From Actinacidiphila guanduensis (GTDB lineage Bacteria > Actinomycetota > Actinomycetes > Streptomycetales > Streptomycetaceae), in the NCBI RefSeq assembly GCF_900103985.1, contig NZ_FNIE01000002.1:186001-250000 (forward strand): a stretch of DNA of 64,000 nucleotides, given 5' to 3'. This document shows positions 9,910 to 17,788 of the stretch, piece after piece. The notes beneath the pieces are model-generated. The model was not told the DNA's origin. It made no database searches and saw only the letters and a list, made by a program, of their open reading frames with translations. Position 1 is the first letter of the stretch; each line of letters opens with the position of its first letter. Position numbers and translations under genes: made by a program.

Positions 9910-10428
9910 GTGAGCGACGTCAACACGACCACGGCACCCGACAGCGGCTCGGCCGCGGGCCTGAGCCGGCTGGAGCAGGAGGGTGAGATCGCCGCGGACT
10001 ACCTCGAGGGTCTGCTGGACATCGCCGACCTCGACGGCGACATCGACATGGACGTCGAGGGCGAGCGCGCCTCGGTGTCGATCATCGGGGACGGCCCCAG
10101 CCGCGACCTGACCAAGCTGGTCGGCCGGGACGGCGAGGTGCTGGAGGCGCTGCAGGAGCTCACCCGGCTCGCCGTCCACCGGGAGACCGGCGAGCGCAGC
10201 CGGCTGATGCTCGACATCGCGGGCTTCCGGGCCCGCAAGCGCACCGAGCTGGCGAAGCTGGGGGCGAGTGCCGCCGAGGAGGTCAGGCAGACCGGGCAGC
10301 CGGTGAAGCTCGACCCGATGACGCCCTTCGAGCGCAAGGTGGTGCACGACGCGGTCGCCGCGGCGGGCCTGCGCAGTGAGTCCGAGGGTGAGGAGCCCCA
10401 GCGCCGGGTGGTCGTCCTCCCGGCCTGA
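9910..10428 (+). CDS. KH/R3H single-stranded nucleic acid-binding protein (Jag/KhpB-like)
   Basis: The 172-residue protein has an acidic N-terminus, a KH-type domain with LVGRDGEVLEALQELTRLAVHR (about residues 75-97) and a C-terminal R3H domain with MTPFERKVVHDAV (about residues 136-148). It lacks the long N-terminal Jag domain of Firmicutes. The family binds RNA and in other bacteria affects cell division and envelope synthesis. It begins at GTG 9910, 13 bp after yidC, the conserved neighbour, and is followed by a hairpin at 10457-10482. Confidence 0.9.
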   Translation: MSDVNTTTAPDSGSAAGLSRLEQEGEIAADYLEGLLDIADLDGDIDMDVEGERASVSIIGDGPSRDLTKLVGRDGEVLEALQELTRLAVHRETGERSRLMLDIAGFRARKRTELAKLGASAAEEVRQTGQPVKLDPMTPFERKVVHDAVAAAGLRSESEGEEPQRRVVVLPA

Positions 10429-10456
10429 CCGGCCAGCCGCCCCTCATGTCGTGTCC

Positions 10457-10482
10457 GGCCCCGTCTGCTCGCAGGCGGGGCC
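10457..10482 (+). terminator. Hairpin after the KH/R3H gene
   Basis: GGCCCCG (10457-10463) pairs with CGGGGCC (10476-10482), and CTGC/GCAG extends the stem toward a tight loop. It lies 29 bp downstream of the stop codon, before rsmG, and has no U tract. It probably ends or attenuates the rpmH-jag transcript. Confidence 0.55.
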
Positions 10483-10569
10483 GAATCTTGTAACCCTGAT
10501 GGTGCACACTCGCGCCAGCCCTCCGCACCCTCTGCACAGAGGACCTCACCCGCAGGAAAGGACAGGCCC

Positions 10570-11313
10570 GTGACCGAGGCAGCAGCGGAGCTTCCCGCGC
10601 CGCCCGAGCAGGCCAGGACGGTCTTCGGCGACCGGTTCCCCGACGCTCTGCGCTACGCCGGTCTGCTCGCGGACGCCGGCGTGCGGCGCGGACTGATCGG
10701 CCCCCGCGAGGTGCCGCGGCTGTGGGAGCGCCACCTCCTCAACTGCGCGGTGCTCTCCGAGGTGATCGAGGAGGACGTGTCGGTCTGCGACGTCGGCTCC
10801 GGTGCCGGGCTGCCCGGCATCCCGCTGGCGCTGGTCCGCCCGGATCTGCGGATCACCCTGCTCGAACCACTGCTGCGCCGGACCACCTTCCTGGAGGAGG
10901 TGGTCAAGCTGCTCGGGCTCACCAATGTCACGGTGGTGCGCGGCCGGGCCGAGGAGATGGTCGGCTCGCTGCCCCAGGTGGACGTGGTGACCGCGCGGGC
11001 GGTCGCGCCGCTGGACCGGCTGGCCGGCTGGGGGCTGCCGCTGCTGCGGCCGCACGGGGAGATGGCCGTCCTCAAGGGCGACACCGCAGAGGAGGAGCTG
11101 AAGGCGGCACGGGCCGCGCTCAGCCGCCTCGGAGCCGTCGGCGCCACCGTGGTCCAGGTCGGCGAGGGAGTGGTCGATCCGCTCTCCACCGTGGTGCGGG
11201 TCCAGGTCGGCGAGAGCCCGGGCGGTGTGCGGGCGGCGACCCGGCGGGCGAAGGCGGCGCGGGCGAACCGCGCGTCCCGCCATTCAGGTGGAGGCGGTCG
11301 GCGCCGCCGCTGA
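10570..11313 (+). CDS. rsmG: 16S rRNA (guanine-N7) methyltransferase RsmG
   Basis: The 247-residue protein contains the class I SAM-binding motif VCDVGSGAGLPGIPLAL (about residues 74-90) and the adjoining ITLLEPLLRRTTFLEEV and VTARAVAPLDRLAGWGLPLLR segments typical of RsmG (GidB). It methylates a guanine in the 530 loop of 16S rRNA; loss of this enzyme in streptomycetes is known to give low-level streptomycin resistance and altered antibiotic production. The last 30 residues are a basic Arg/Ala tail. Start GTG at 10570. It is followed by the parA leader, 253 bp before the chosen parA start. Confidence 0.95.
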   Translation: MTEAAAELPAPPEQARTVFGDRFPDALRYAGLLADAGVRRGLIGPREVPRLWERHLLNCAVLSEVIEEDVSVCDVGSGAGLPGIPLALVRPDLRITLLEPLLRRTTFLEEVVKLLGLTNVTVVRGRAEEMVGSLPQVDVVTARAVAPLDRLAGWGLPLLRPHGEMAVLKGDTAEEELKAARAALSRLGAVGATVVQVGEGVVDPLSTVVRVQVGESPGGVRAATRRAKAARANRASRHSGGGGRRRR

Positions 11314-11355
11314 GCTTCCGTCAATCTCTGTACGCCATACAAACGGCCAAACCGC

Positions 11356-11380
11356 TATAAATCGGAGTGTCTTCGGACAC
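11356..11380 (+). promoter_or_regulatory. Candidate parA promoter with a GACAC inverted repeat
   Basis: A -10-like TATAAA (11356-11361) stands in the most AT-rich stretch of the rsmG-parA gap and is followed at once by GTGTC-TTCG-GACAC (11367-11380), a perfect 5+4+5 inverted repeat. GACAC is the core recognised by the sporulation regulator WhiA. I find no good -35, which would fit an activator-dependent promoter. Sporulation-specific parAB transcription depending on WhiA and WhiB is known in Streptomyces coelicolor; assignment of this site to it is inference. Confidence 0.45.
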
Positions 11381-11403
11381 GGGCGACTGCCGCTGTGCAT
11401 CGT

Positions 11404-11417
11404 GTTCCACGTGAAAC
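11404..11417. other. parS: parS site in the parA leader
   Basis: GTTCCACGTGAAAC, a hybrid of the two forms in this window with one asymmetric base pair relative to a perfect palindrome. It lies between the candidate parA promoter and the parA start, where ParB binding could feed back on parAB transcription. Confidence 0.85.
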
Positions 11418-11500
11418 GTCGCTCTCTACTGCCCGGAGTCCTCAGCCGTGGGCGGGCCGCGGCCGAGGCACACGCCAAAAAACCCGTCAGGGACACTCCT

Positions 11501-11532
11501 CCTGTGGACAGTTCCCGGGATTTGTCCACAGG
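11501..11532. promoter_or_regulatory. Inverted pair of DnaA boxes in the parA leader
   Basis: Perfect 10-bp arms CCTGTGGACA (11501-11510) and TGTCCACAGG (11523-11532) flank a 12-bp spacer. They contain the DnaA boxes TGTGGACAG (11503-11511) and TTGTCCACA (11522-11530), both matching the Streptomyces consensus. The pair sits 35 bp before the chosen parA ATG. Confidence 0.75.
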
Positions 11533-11566
11533 CAGCCGGGGCTCGCTGGTTCAGCACCCCTCGGGC

Positions 11567-12697
11567 ATGGCAGGCTCTTCTCATAGCGACCCTGAAGTCG
11601 AGGAGAGTGAGTCCTTGCGGTCCGACGCCAACATCGCGGGGCCGATGACCGATCCGGTCCCGGGTCCCCGCTCAGCCGACACCGCCGGCGGACCCCTTTC
11701 CGGGCCCCCGGGGTACGGGAGCGATGTTTCACGTGAAACATTGCCTCCCATGGATGACACCCCCATCGGCCGTGCTGCCCAGCTGGCCGTGGAGGCCCTG
11801 GGCCGGGCCGGTGAGGGGCTGCCACGACCTGCGCAGACGCGGGTGATGGTGGTGGCCAACCAGAAGGGCGGGGTGGGCAAGACCACCACGACCGTGAACC
11901 TGGCGGCCTCCCTCGCGCTCCACGGCGGCCGTGTGCTCGTGATCGACCTCGACCCGCAGGGCAACGCCTCGACGGCTCTCGGCATCGACCACCACGCCGA
12001 AGTCCCCTCCATCTACGACGTGCTGGTGGAGAGCAAGCCGCTCTCGGACGTCGTCCAGCCGGTAGCCGACGTCGAGGGCCTCTTCTGCGCCCCTGCCACC
12101 ATCGACCTGGCGGGCGCCGAGATCGAACTCGTCTCGCTGGTCGCCCGCGAGAGCCGGCTGCAGCGGGCGATCGAGGGGTACGAGCAGCCGCTGGACTATG
12201 TCCTCATCGACTGCCCGCCCTCTCTCGGCCTGCTCACCGTCAACGCCCTGGTGGCCGGTGCCGAAGTGGTCATCCCGATCCAGTGCGAGTACTACGCCCT
12301 GGAGGGCCTCGGCCAGCTGCTGAAGAACGTGGACCTGGTCCGCGCCCACCTGAACCCGCGGCTGCATGTCTCCACGATCCTGCTGACGATGTACGACGGC
12401 CGGACCCGGCTCGCCTCCCAGGTGGCCGAGGAGGTGCGCACCCACTTCGGCAAGGAGGTGCTGCGCACCAGCATCCCCCGGTCCGTCCGCATCTCCGAGG
12501 CCCCCAGCTACGGCCAGACCGTGCTGACCTATGACCCCGGATCGAGCGGCGCCCTCTCCTACCTCGAAGCCGCGCGGGAAATGGCGCTGCGCGGCCTGCC
12601 CGAGGGCCTGAACGTCCATTACGACCCACAGCACGGTGACGCGCATGATCCGCAGCACCTTGAGCACAACCCGCACATGTCGGAGGGGATCCAGTGA
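11567..12697 (+). CDS. parA: Chromosome partitioning ATPase ParA
   Basis: From the ATG at 11567 the protein has 376 residues: a disordered N-terminus of about 90 residues, the deviant Walker [17 protein letters not shown] (about residue 97), [14 protein letters not shown], the [16 protein letters not shown]alker B region and the C-terminal [15 protein letters not shown]. ParA binds DNA non-specifically as an ATP dimer and with ParB segregates chromosomes, mainly in sporogenic hyphae in Streptomyces. The start is uncertain: a TTG at 11615 and an ATG at 11646 are in frame. A parS lies in the coding sequence at 11726-11739 (read DVSRET). It overlaps parB by 4 nt. Confidence 0.95.
   Translation: MAGSSHSDPEVEESESLRSDANIAGPMTDPVPGPRSADTAGGPLSGPPGYGSDVSRETLPPMDDTPIGRAAQLAVEALGRAGEGLPRPAQTRVMVVANQKGGVGKTTTTVNLAASLALHGGRVLVIDLDPQGNASTALGIDHHAEVPSIYDVLVESKPLSDVVQPVADVEGLFCAPATIDLAGAEIELVSLVARESRLQRAIEGYEQPLDYVLIDCPPSLGLLTVNALVAGAEVVIPIQCEYYALEGLGQLLKNVDLVRAHLNPRLHVSTILLTMYDGRTRLASQVAEEVRTHFGKEVLRTSIPRSVRISEAPSYGQTVLTYDPGSSGALSYLEAAREMALRGLPEGLNVHYDPQHGDAHDPQHLEHNPHMSEGIQ
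11726..11739. other. parS: parS site inside parA
   Basis: Perfect 14-bp palindrome GTTTCACGTGAAAC, extended to 16 bp by the flanking T and A. It encodes part of DVSRET in the disordered N-terminus of ParA. Confidence 0.97.
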
Positions 12698-13797
12698 GTG
12701 ATCGACGCAGAGGGCTCGGCCGTGGTCTCGGCGCGCTGATCCCTGCCGCGCCGCAGCCGGCCGGGACATCGCCGGGCGGTACGCCGGCGCTGGTGCCGGA
12801 CCGTGGGGTGGCCGCGGCAAAGGTGGCCGGCCTGGTGGAGCGCCGTCCGATGGACGGCGGCACCGCCGTGGCGGAGATCCCTGTTTCACGTGAAACAGAG
12901 CCGGACCTCTCGCCCTCGCCGGCCCCGGTCTCGGGCGCCTACTTCGCCGAGCTGGAGTTGGACGTCATCACGCCCAACCCCCGCCAGCCGCGCGAGGTCT
13001 TCGACGAGGACGCCCTCAACGAGCTGATCATCTCCATCAAGGAGGTGGGCCTGCTCCAGCCGGTGGTGGTCCGGCCGATCGGCTCGGACCGCTATGAGCT
13101 GATCATGGGCGAGCGCCGCTGGCGGGCCTGCCGCGAGGCGGGCCTGGAGCGCATCCCCGCGATCGTCCGGGCCACCGACGACGAGAAGCTCCTCCTGGAC
13201 GCCCTCCTGGAGAACCTGCACCGGGCCCAGCTGAACCCGCTGGAGGAGGCCGCGGCCTACGACCAGCTGCTGCGGGACTTCGCCTGCACCCACGAGCAGC
13301 TCGCCGACCGGATCGGCCGGTCCCGCTCGCAGGTCTCCAACACGCTGCGGCTGCTGAAGCTTTCGGCACCGGTGCAGCGGCGGGTCGCCGCGGGCGTGAT
13401 CTCCTTCGGCCACGCCCGGGCGCTGCTCGCCCTGGAGGACGCCGAGGAGCAGGACAAGCTCGCCCACCGGATCGTGGCCGAGGGGCTGTCCGTCCGGGCG
13501 GTCGAGGAGATCGTCACGCTGATGAACAGCGAGCCGAAGGCGACCCGCAAGTCCGCGGCACCGCGGGCCGGCCGCCGGGTCTCGCCCGCGCTGACCCATC
13601 TCGCGTCGCGGCTGTCGGACCGCTTCGAGACTCGGGTGAAGGTGGACCTGGGTCAAAAGCGCGGAAAGATCGTTGTGGAGTTCGCTTCGATAGAGGATCT
13701 GGAGCGCATCCTGGGATCGATGGCCCCCGGCGAGGGCAAGGTCCTGGAGAACAGGCTGGAGGACGACGCCGAGGACGCCGAGGACGGCGTCGAGTGA
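12694..13797 (+). CDS. parB: Chromosome partitioning protein ParB (CTPase, parS binding)
   Basis: The 367-residue protein starts with the ParA-stimulating N-terminus [17 protein letters not shown] and has a linker, the ParB/Spo0J nuclease-like CTP-binding domain with [21 protein letters not shown] and [13 protein letters not shown] (about residue 139), the helix-turn-helix [20 protein letters not shown] (about 200-220) that binds parS, and a C-terminal dimerisation domain ending in an acidic tail. It clamps and spreads from parS to condense the origin region. The GTG overlaps the parA stop (GTGA). A parS lies in the gene at 12883-12896 (read PVSRETE). Confidence 0.97.
   Translation: MSDRRRGLGRGLGALIPAAPQPAGTSPGGTPALVPDRGVAAAKVAGLVERRPMDGGTAVAEIPVSRETEPDLSPSPAPVSGAYFAELELDVITPNPRQPREVFDEDALNELIISIKEVGLLQPVVVRPIGSDRYELIMGERRWRACREAGLERIPAIVRATDDEKLLLDALLENLHRAQLNPLEEAAAYDQLLRDFACTHEQLADRIGRSRSQVSNTLRLLKLSAPVQRRVAAGVISFGHARALLALEDAEEQDKLAHRIVAEGLSVRAVEEIVTLMNSEPKATRKSAAPRAGRRVSPALTHLASRLSDRFETRVKVDLGQKRGKIVVEFASIEDLERILGSMAPGEGKVLENRLEDDAEDAEDGVE
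12883..12896. other. parS: parS site inside parB
   Basis: Perfect GTTTCACGTGAAAC, encoding SRE of PVSRETE in the linker before the CTP-binding domain of ParB. Confidence 0.97.
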
Positions 13798-13801
13798 GGT
13801 G

Positions 13802-13832
13802 AGGGCACCCCGGTGGACCATCGGGGTGCCCT
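13802..13832 (+). terminator. Terminator of the parAB operon
   Basis: AGGGCACCCCG (13802-13812) pairs with CGGGGTGCCCT (13822-13832), 11 bp with a 9-nt loop, 4 bp after the parB stop. A G-rich stretch rather than a U tract follows. Confidence 0.65.
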
Positions 13833-13874
13833 GTGGGGGCGGTTGGTTCACGAGAGAGACGGGGGCTTCACCGC

Positions 13875-14492
13875 ATGGGACGCCGGCTTGTACCGCTGAC
13901 GCTCGACAACCTTCCCGACATCCCCAGGCCCTGCCGGCGCTGCGTCTTCTGGGAGTTGGACCCGGTGAGCGGGGCCGCGGCCGTCCAGGCCGGCCGGCCC
14001 GAGCTGGAGAAGGAGTCCTGGATCTCCGCGGTCCTGCTGGAGTGGGGCTCCTGCGGACGGCTGGTCTATGTCGACGAGGTCCCGGCCGGTTTCGTGCTCT
14101 ACGCCCCGGCCGCCTACGTCCCCCGCTCCACCGCCTTCCCGACCAGCCCCGTCTCCGCCGACGCGGTGCAGCTGATGACCTCCCGCGTGCTCCCCGGCTA
14201 CCAGGGGCAGGGACTCGGCCGCGTGCTCGTCCAGACCGTCGCCAAGGACCTGGTACGGCGCGGCTTCCGCGCCATCGAGGCGTTCGGGGACGCCGCCTGG
14301 GAGACCCCGGCGTGTGTGCTGCCCGCCGACCATCTGACGGCGGTGGGCTTCAAGACGGTCCGCCCCCATCGCCGTTACCCCCGGCTCCGGTTGGAACTGC
14401 GGACGGCGCTGTCGTGGCGGGAGGACGTGGAGATGGCGCTCGACCGGCTGCTGGGCGCCGTGCAGAAGGAGCCGGCGCTGCGGCCGCTGTAG
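13875..14492 (+). CDS. GNAT family N-acetyltransferase
   Basis: The 205-residue protein starts MGRRLVPLTLDNLPDIPRPCRRCVFWELDP and has a GNAT core with VSADAVQLMTSRVLPGYQGQGLGRVLVQTV (about residues 95-124), where GYQGQGLGR is the acetyl-CoA pyrophosphate loop. The substrate is unknown. Its place directly after parB is conserved in streptomycetes. It lies 77 bp after parB, past a terminator, and is convergent with trxA, with a palindrome holding parS between them. Confidence 0.85.
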   Translation: MGRRLVPLTLDNLPDIPRPCRRCVFWELDPVSGAAAVQAGRPELEKESWISAVLLEWGSCGRLVYVDEVPAGFVLYAPAAYVPRSTAFPTSPVSADAVQLMTSRVLPGYQGQGLGRVLVQTVAKDLVRRGFRAIEAFGDAAWETPACVLPADHLTAVGFKTVRPHRRYPRLRLELRTALSWREDVEMALDRLLGAVQKEPALRPL

Positions 14493-14521
14493 AGCGACGG
14501 GAGAACAGCGACGGGAGAACG

Positions 14522-14565
14522 ACGACGGCCCGTCGTGTTCCACGTGGAACACGACGGGCCGTCGT
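14522..14565. terminator. 44-bp perfect palindrome with parS at its centre, between convergent genes
   Basis: The left arm ACGACGGCCCGTCGTGTTCCAC (given here only as positions 14522-14543) is the exact reverse complement of 14544-14565. It lies between the GNAT gene and trxA, which converge on it, so the most likely RNA role is a bidirectional terminator. The central 14 bp are a parS sequence. As drawn it has no unpaired loop, so the RNA would open a few central pairs. Confidence 0.75.
14537..14550. other. parS: parS site at the centre of a terminator palindrome
   Basis: GTTCCACGTGGAAC, the second palindromic parS form common in streptomycetes, exactly centred in the 44-bp palindrome 14522-14565. 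Confidence 0.92.
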
Positions 14566-14591
14566 GCTGTGCCGTCCTGGGCGGGCGGGAC

Positions 14592-14936
14592 TCAGCCGAT
14601 GAAGTCGGACAGGTCACGCACCAGGGCCGCCTTGGGCTTGGCGCCCACGATGGTCTTCACGACCTCGCCGCCCTTGTAGACGTTCAGCGTCGGGATCGAC
14701 ATCACGCCGTACTGGGCGGCGGTCACCGGGTTCTCGTCGATGTTCAGCTTCACGATGGTGATCTCGTCCGGGTGCTCGGCGGCGATGGCCTCGAGCGACG
14801 GCGCGATCTGGCGGCACGGGCCGCACCACTCTGCCCAGAAGTCGACCAGCACCGGCTTGTCGCTGGCGAGCACCTCGGCGGCGAAGGTCTCATCGGTCAC
14901 GTGCTTCGGCTTGGTGTCCTTGATGTTCTCGGCCAC
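14592..14936 (-). CDS. trxA: Thioredoxin
   Basis: The 114-residue protein has the thioredoxin active site DFWAEWCGPCRQIAP with the redox-active CGPC cysteines at about residues 39 and 42, the cis-Pro segment MSIPTLNVYKGG and C-terminal KAALVRDLSDFIG. It reduces protein disulfides in the cytoplasm and is itself reduced by TrxB. The GTG start has GAGG 7 nt upstream. It is cotranscribed with trxB (62-bp gap) from the sigma-R type promoter at 16010-16035. Confidence 0.97.
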   Translation of the reverse strand: MAENIKDTKPKHVTDETFAAEVLASDKPVLVDFWAEWCGPCRQIAPSLEAIAAEHPDEITIVKLNIDENPVTAAQYGVMSIPTLNVYKGGEVVKTIVGAKPKAALVRDLSDFIG

Positions 14937-14998
14937 GGCGGCCTCCTCGGAGTGTCTGGGTGCGGTAGGGAGAGCGAGAGTCTCGGGGCGCCGGAGCG

Positions 14999-15949
14999 TC
15001 AGGCGGCCTTCTCGGCGTCGGTCAGCGCCGCCAGGTACCGTTCGGCGTCCAGCGCGGCGGAACAGCCGGTGCCGGCCGCGGTGATGGCCTGGCGGTAGGT
15101 GTGGTCCACGACGTCGCCGGCTGCGAACACGCCGGGGATGTTGGTGCGGGTGCTCGGCGCCTGCACCTTCAGATACCCCTCGGCGTCCAGGTCGAGCACG
15201 CCCTTGAAGAGCTCCGTCCTGGGGTCGTGGCCGATCGCGATGAACAGCCCGGTGACCGGCAGCTCGGACGTCTCACCGGTCTTGGTGTTGCGCAGCGTCA
15301 GACCGGAGAGCTTGCCGTCGCCGTGGATCTCCGCGACCTCGCTGTCCCACACGAACGAGATCTTCGGGTCCGCGAAGGCCCGCTCCTGCATCGCCTTGGA
15401 GGCACGCAGGCTGTCCCGGCGGTGCACGATCTTCACCGAGCTGGCGAAGCGGGACAGGAACGTCGCCTCCTCCATCGCGGTGTCGCCACCACCGATGACG
15501 GCGATGTCGTGCTCCCGGAAGAAGAAGCCGTCACACGTCGCACACCAGGAGACACCGCGGCCGGAGAGCTGGTCCTCGTTGGGGAGGTTCAGCTTGCGGT
15601 GCTGGGAGCCGGTGGTGACGATGATGGCCCGCGCCTTGTGGACCTTGCCCGCGGAGTCCGTGACGGTCTTGACGTCGCCGCTGAAGTCGACGGCGACGAT
15701 GTCGTCCGGGATCAGCTCCGCTCCGAAGCGCTCAGCCTGGGCCCGCATGTTGTCCATCAGGTCCGGGCCCATGATGCCGTCCCGGAAGCCGGGGAAGTTC
15801 TCCACCTCGGTGGTGTTCATCAAGGCGCCGCCGGCGGTGACGGACCCTTCGAAGACCAACGGGTTGAGAGAGGCACGCGCCGTGTAGAGCGCGGCGGTGT
15901 ATCCCGCGGGCCCTGAGCCGATGATGATGACGTTACGGACGTCGGTCAC
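14999..15949 (-). CDS. trxB: Thioredoxin-disulfide reductase
   Basis: The 316-residue flavoprotein starts [20 protein letters not shown] with the FAD-binding GSGPAG, has the redox centre WCATCDG near residue 135, the NADPH-binding [17 protein letters not shown] and the C-terminal [15 protein letters not shown]. It transfers electrons from NADPH to thioredoxin. The GTG start is at 15947-15949. The promoter upstream matches the disulfide-stress sigma factor SigR, as known for trxBA in Streptomyces coelicolor. Confidence 0.97.
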   Translation of the reverse strand: MTDVRNVIIIGSGPAGYTAALYTARASLNPLVFEGSVTAGGALMNTTEVENFPGFRDGIMGPDLMDNMRAQAERFGAELIPDDIVAVDFSGDVKTVTDSAGKVHKARAIIVTTGSQHRKLNLPNEDQLSGRGVSWCATCDGFFFREHDIAVIGGGDTAMEEATFLSRFASSVKIVHRRDSLRASKAMQERAFADPKISFVWDSEVAEIHGDGKLSGLTLRNTKTGETSELPVTGLFIAIGHDPRTELFKGVLDLDAEGYLKVQAPSTRTNIPGVFAAGDVVDHTYRQAITAAGTGCSAALDAERYLAALTDAEKAA

Positions 15950-16009
15950 GGGTGATTCCTCGTCTCTGCGAACTGCTGCGGGGGCCCTGGCTGGACTCTC
16001 GTCCTGCCT

Positions 16010-16035
16010 AACGGATACTACGGGCCCGGCATTCC
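16010..16035 (-). promoter_or_regulatory. SigR-type promoter of trxBA
   Basis: On the minus strand GGAAT (16031-16035) is followed after exactly 18 bp by GTT (16010-16012), with a G before GGAAT and C before GTT, matching the GGGAAT-N18-CGTT pattern of SigR promoters. The predicted start leaves a leader of about 50 nt before trxB. Confidence 0.88.
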
Positions 16036-16098
16036 CCTGGCAGTACGCCGCACGCGTGCTCGCGGGTGAGGGCGCGCACAGCGGCTCGACGCCGGTCG

Positions 16099-17094
16099 TC
16101 AGCGCGGATACGTGGCCTGGAAGAGCACCGTTCCGGTGCCGCCCTGCGCGCAGGAGGCGTCAACGACGACTGCGTCCACAAGGGTGCCGTCGCCGGGGTG
16201 CGGCAGCACCAGAAGATAGGAACGGATGCCGTCGAAGGTCTCCCGCTGCGTGGCCAGCGGCGGCTGCGCGTGCCCGGCTGCCTTGAGCACACAGGAGGGC
16301 ACGTCCGCGGCCCCCGCACCCGGGGCCGCTCCCGGCCCGGTGAGCATAGGGGTGTTGCCGCGGTTCGGGACGGCGGGTGTCCCGCCGTTCGGCCGGTTCG
16401 CCGTACCCGAGGCGGCGAGCAGCTGGCGCACCTGGTCGCCCACCGCCTGTTCCTGGCCCGTGGAGCCCGCGGTGCGCTTCGCCGCCGCACTGGTGTCGGC
16501 GGAGCTGCCGCCGCTCCCACCGGCCGCGGTGATGCCGTAGACGGCACCACCGAGCACGAGCGCCGCGGCGGTCCAGACGCCGGCGAGGACCCCCCGCCGG
16601 CGGCGCCGGGCACGGCGGCCGGCGGGCCCGTCGTCCCGGGTCGAGCCGGACCGCGGCGAGCGGCCCGGGCCGGTGGCGGCCGCGGGGTGCCCGGCCGGAC
16701 GGGTCGATGTTTCACGTGGAACATTAACGGGCGCGGGTGCGGACGTGGGCTCGTGTCCCGCAGACGGGGAAGGCGGTTCGACCGGTCCGGTCGGTGCCGT
16801 GGAATCGGGCGATGTTTCACGTGGAACATCGGCACGGGTGGCGTCGAGAAGTGCCTCGGCGGCGAGGGCGGCGTCGATCCGGGCGGCCACGTCGTCGGGG
16901 ATGGGTTCGGGCGCGGGGAGCGATCCGAGGAGGCTGCGGATCTCCGCCAGGGAGGCCAGCACCTCCGCGCACTCCTCGCAGCCCGCGATGTGCCCGCGGA
17001 CCTCGGCCGCGCGGTCGGCGGGGAGCAGGTCCTCGGCGAGGTCGGAGAGCACCGTGTCCTCGGGATGCGGGGTACCGCCCGCGTTCGATGTCAT
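16099..17094 (-). CDS. Zinc-type anti-sigma factor, membrane-spanning (partner of the ECF sigma factor)
   Basis: From the ATG at 17092-17094 the protein has 331 residues. The cytoplasmic N-terminus carries a zinc anti-sigma motif [12 protein letters not shown] (H-x3-C-x2-C, about residues 35-46). A basic stretch and a single membrane helix [20 protein letters not shown] follow near residue 190, and the rest is an extracytoplasmic domain with two Cys and the end segment [13 protein letters not shown]. It should hold the sigma factor inactive until an envelope signal releases it. The start codon overlaps the sigma gene stop (ATGA). Two parS sites in the linker are read VPRETS. Confidence 0.85.
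   Translation of the reverse strand: MTSNAGGTPHPEDTVLSDLAEDLLPADRAAEVRGHIAGCEECAEVLASLAEIRSLLGSLPAPEPIPDDVAARIDAALAAEALLDATRADVPRETSPDSTAPTGPVEPPSPSAGHEPTSAPAPVNVPRETSTRPAGHPAAATGPGRSPRSGSTRDDGPAGRRARRRRRGVLAGVWTAAALVLGGAVYGITAAGGSGGSSADTSAAAKRTAGSTGQEQAVGDQVRQLLAASGTANRPNGGTPAVPNRGNTPMLTGPGAAPGAGAADVPSCVLKAAGHAQPPLATQRETFDGIRSYLLVLPHPGDGTLVDAVVVDASCAQGGTGTVLFQATYPR
16709..16722. other. parS: parS site inside the anti-sigma gene (first)
   Basis: GTTTCACGTGGAAC, a mixed parS form, encoding NVPRET on the minus strand in the disordered linker before the membrane helix. Confidence 0.88.
16814..16827. other. parS: parS site inside the anti-sigma gene (second)
   Basis: GTTTCACGTGGAAC, identical to the site 105 bp away, in the same orientation and reading frame (DVPRET). 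Confidence 0.88.
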
Positions 17095-17753
17095 CGGTGT
17101 CCACCTCCGTCCTGTTCCGAGCCCGTCTGTGGGACGGATGTCCCCTCCGTCCGGTTCCGTCGTCCGCCGCCGGGGCTCTCCCCCGCGCCCGACCGGAGAT
17201 GGCCCAGCAGCGGCAGCAGCCGGGCCCGCCCTCTTGCGCATCTGCTCTTCACGGTGCCGACCGGGACGCCGAGTACCTCCGCGGCTTCTGCGACCGGGTA
17301 TCCCTGCATGTCCACGAGCACCAGTGCCGCCCGCTGTTCGGGCGGCAGTGTCTCCAGGGCGGCCAGCAGCTCGCGGTGGAGCTCGTGCCGCTCGGCGGGG
17401 GCCGCCGCGGACTCCTGCGGCTCCACGATCGCGTCGAGGTACTGCTCGTCGGCCACCGGCGCGGTCCGCCGCGAGGCCGCCCGGCGGGCCCGGTCCAGGC
17501 AGGCGTTCACGGTGATGCGGTGCAGCCAGGTGGTGACGGCCGACTGGCCGCGGAAGGTGTGGGCGGCCCGGAAGGCGGAGACCAGTGCGTCCTGGAGGGC
17601 GTCGGCGGCCTCCTCGCGGTCGCCGAGCGTCCGCAGCGCCACCGCCCACAACCGGTCGCGGTGGCGCCGCACGATCTCACCGAAGGCGTCGGGGTCGCCT
17701 GCCACGTGCCGGGCGAGCAGCTCGGCGTCGCCGGGCGCGGTCCCGTCCTCCAA
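17091..17753 (-). CDS. sigM: ECF RNA polymerase sigma factor, SigM-like
   Basis: The 220-residue protein has sigma region 2 with DPDAFGEIVRRHRDRLWAVA, DREEAADALQDALVSAFRAA and FRGQSAVTTWLHRITVNACLD, and region 4 with LPPEQRAALVLVDMQGYPVAEAAEVLGVPVGTVKSR (about residues 140-175). The start is TTG 17751-17753, with GGGGAGG 5 nt upstream; no ATG or GTG fits. It lies 35 bp after the pseudokinase gene and overlaps the anti-sigma gene by 4 nt. The name follows the usual annotation at this locus and is less certain than the family. Confidence 0.9.
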   Translation of the reverse strand: MEDGTAPGDAELLARHVAGDPDAFGEIVRRHRDRLWAVALRTLGDREEAADALQDALVSAFRAAHTFRGQSAVTTWLHRITVNACLDRARRAASRRTAPVADEQYLDAIVEPQESAAAPAERHELHRELLAALETLPPEQRAALVLVDMQGYPVAEAAEVLGVPVGTVKSRCARGRARLLPLLGHLRSGAGESPGGGRRNRTEGTSVPQTGSEQDGGGHR

Positions 17754-17788
17754 GGCAGCCTCCCCGTCCGCGGTCGTCGGGCCGGTGC

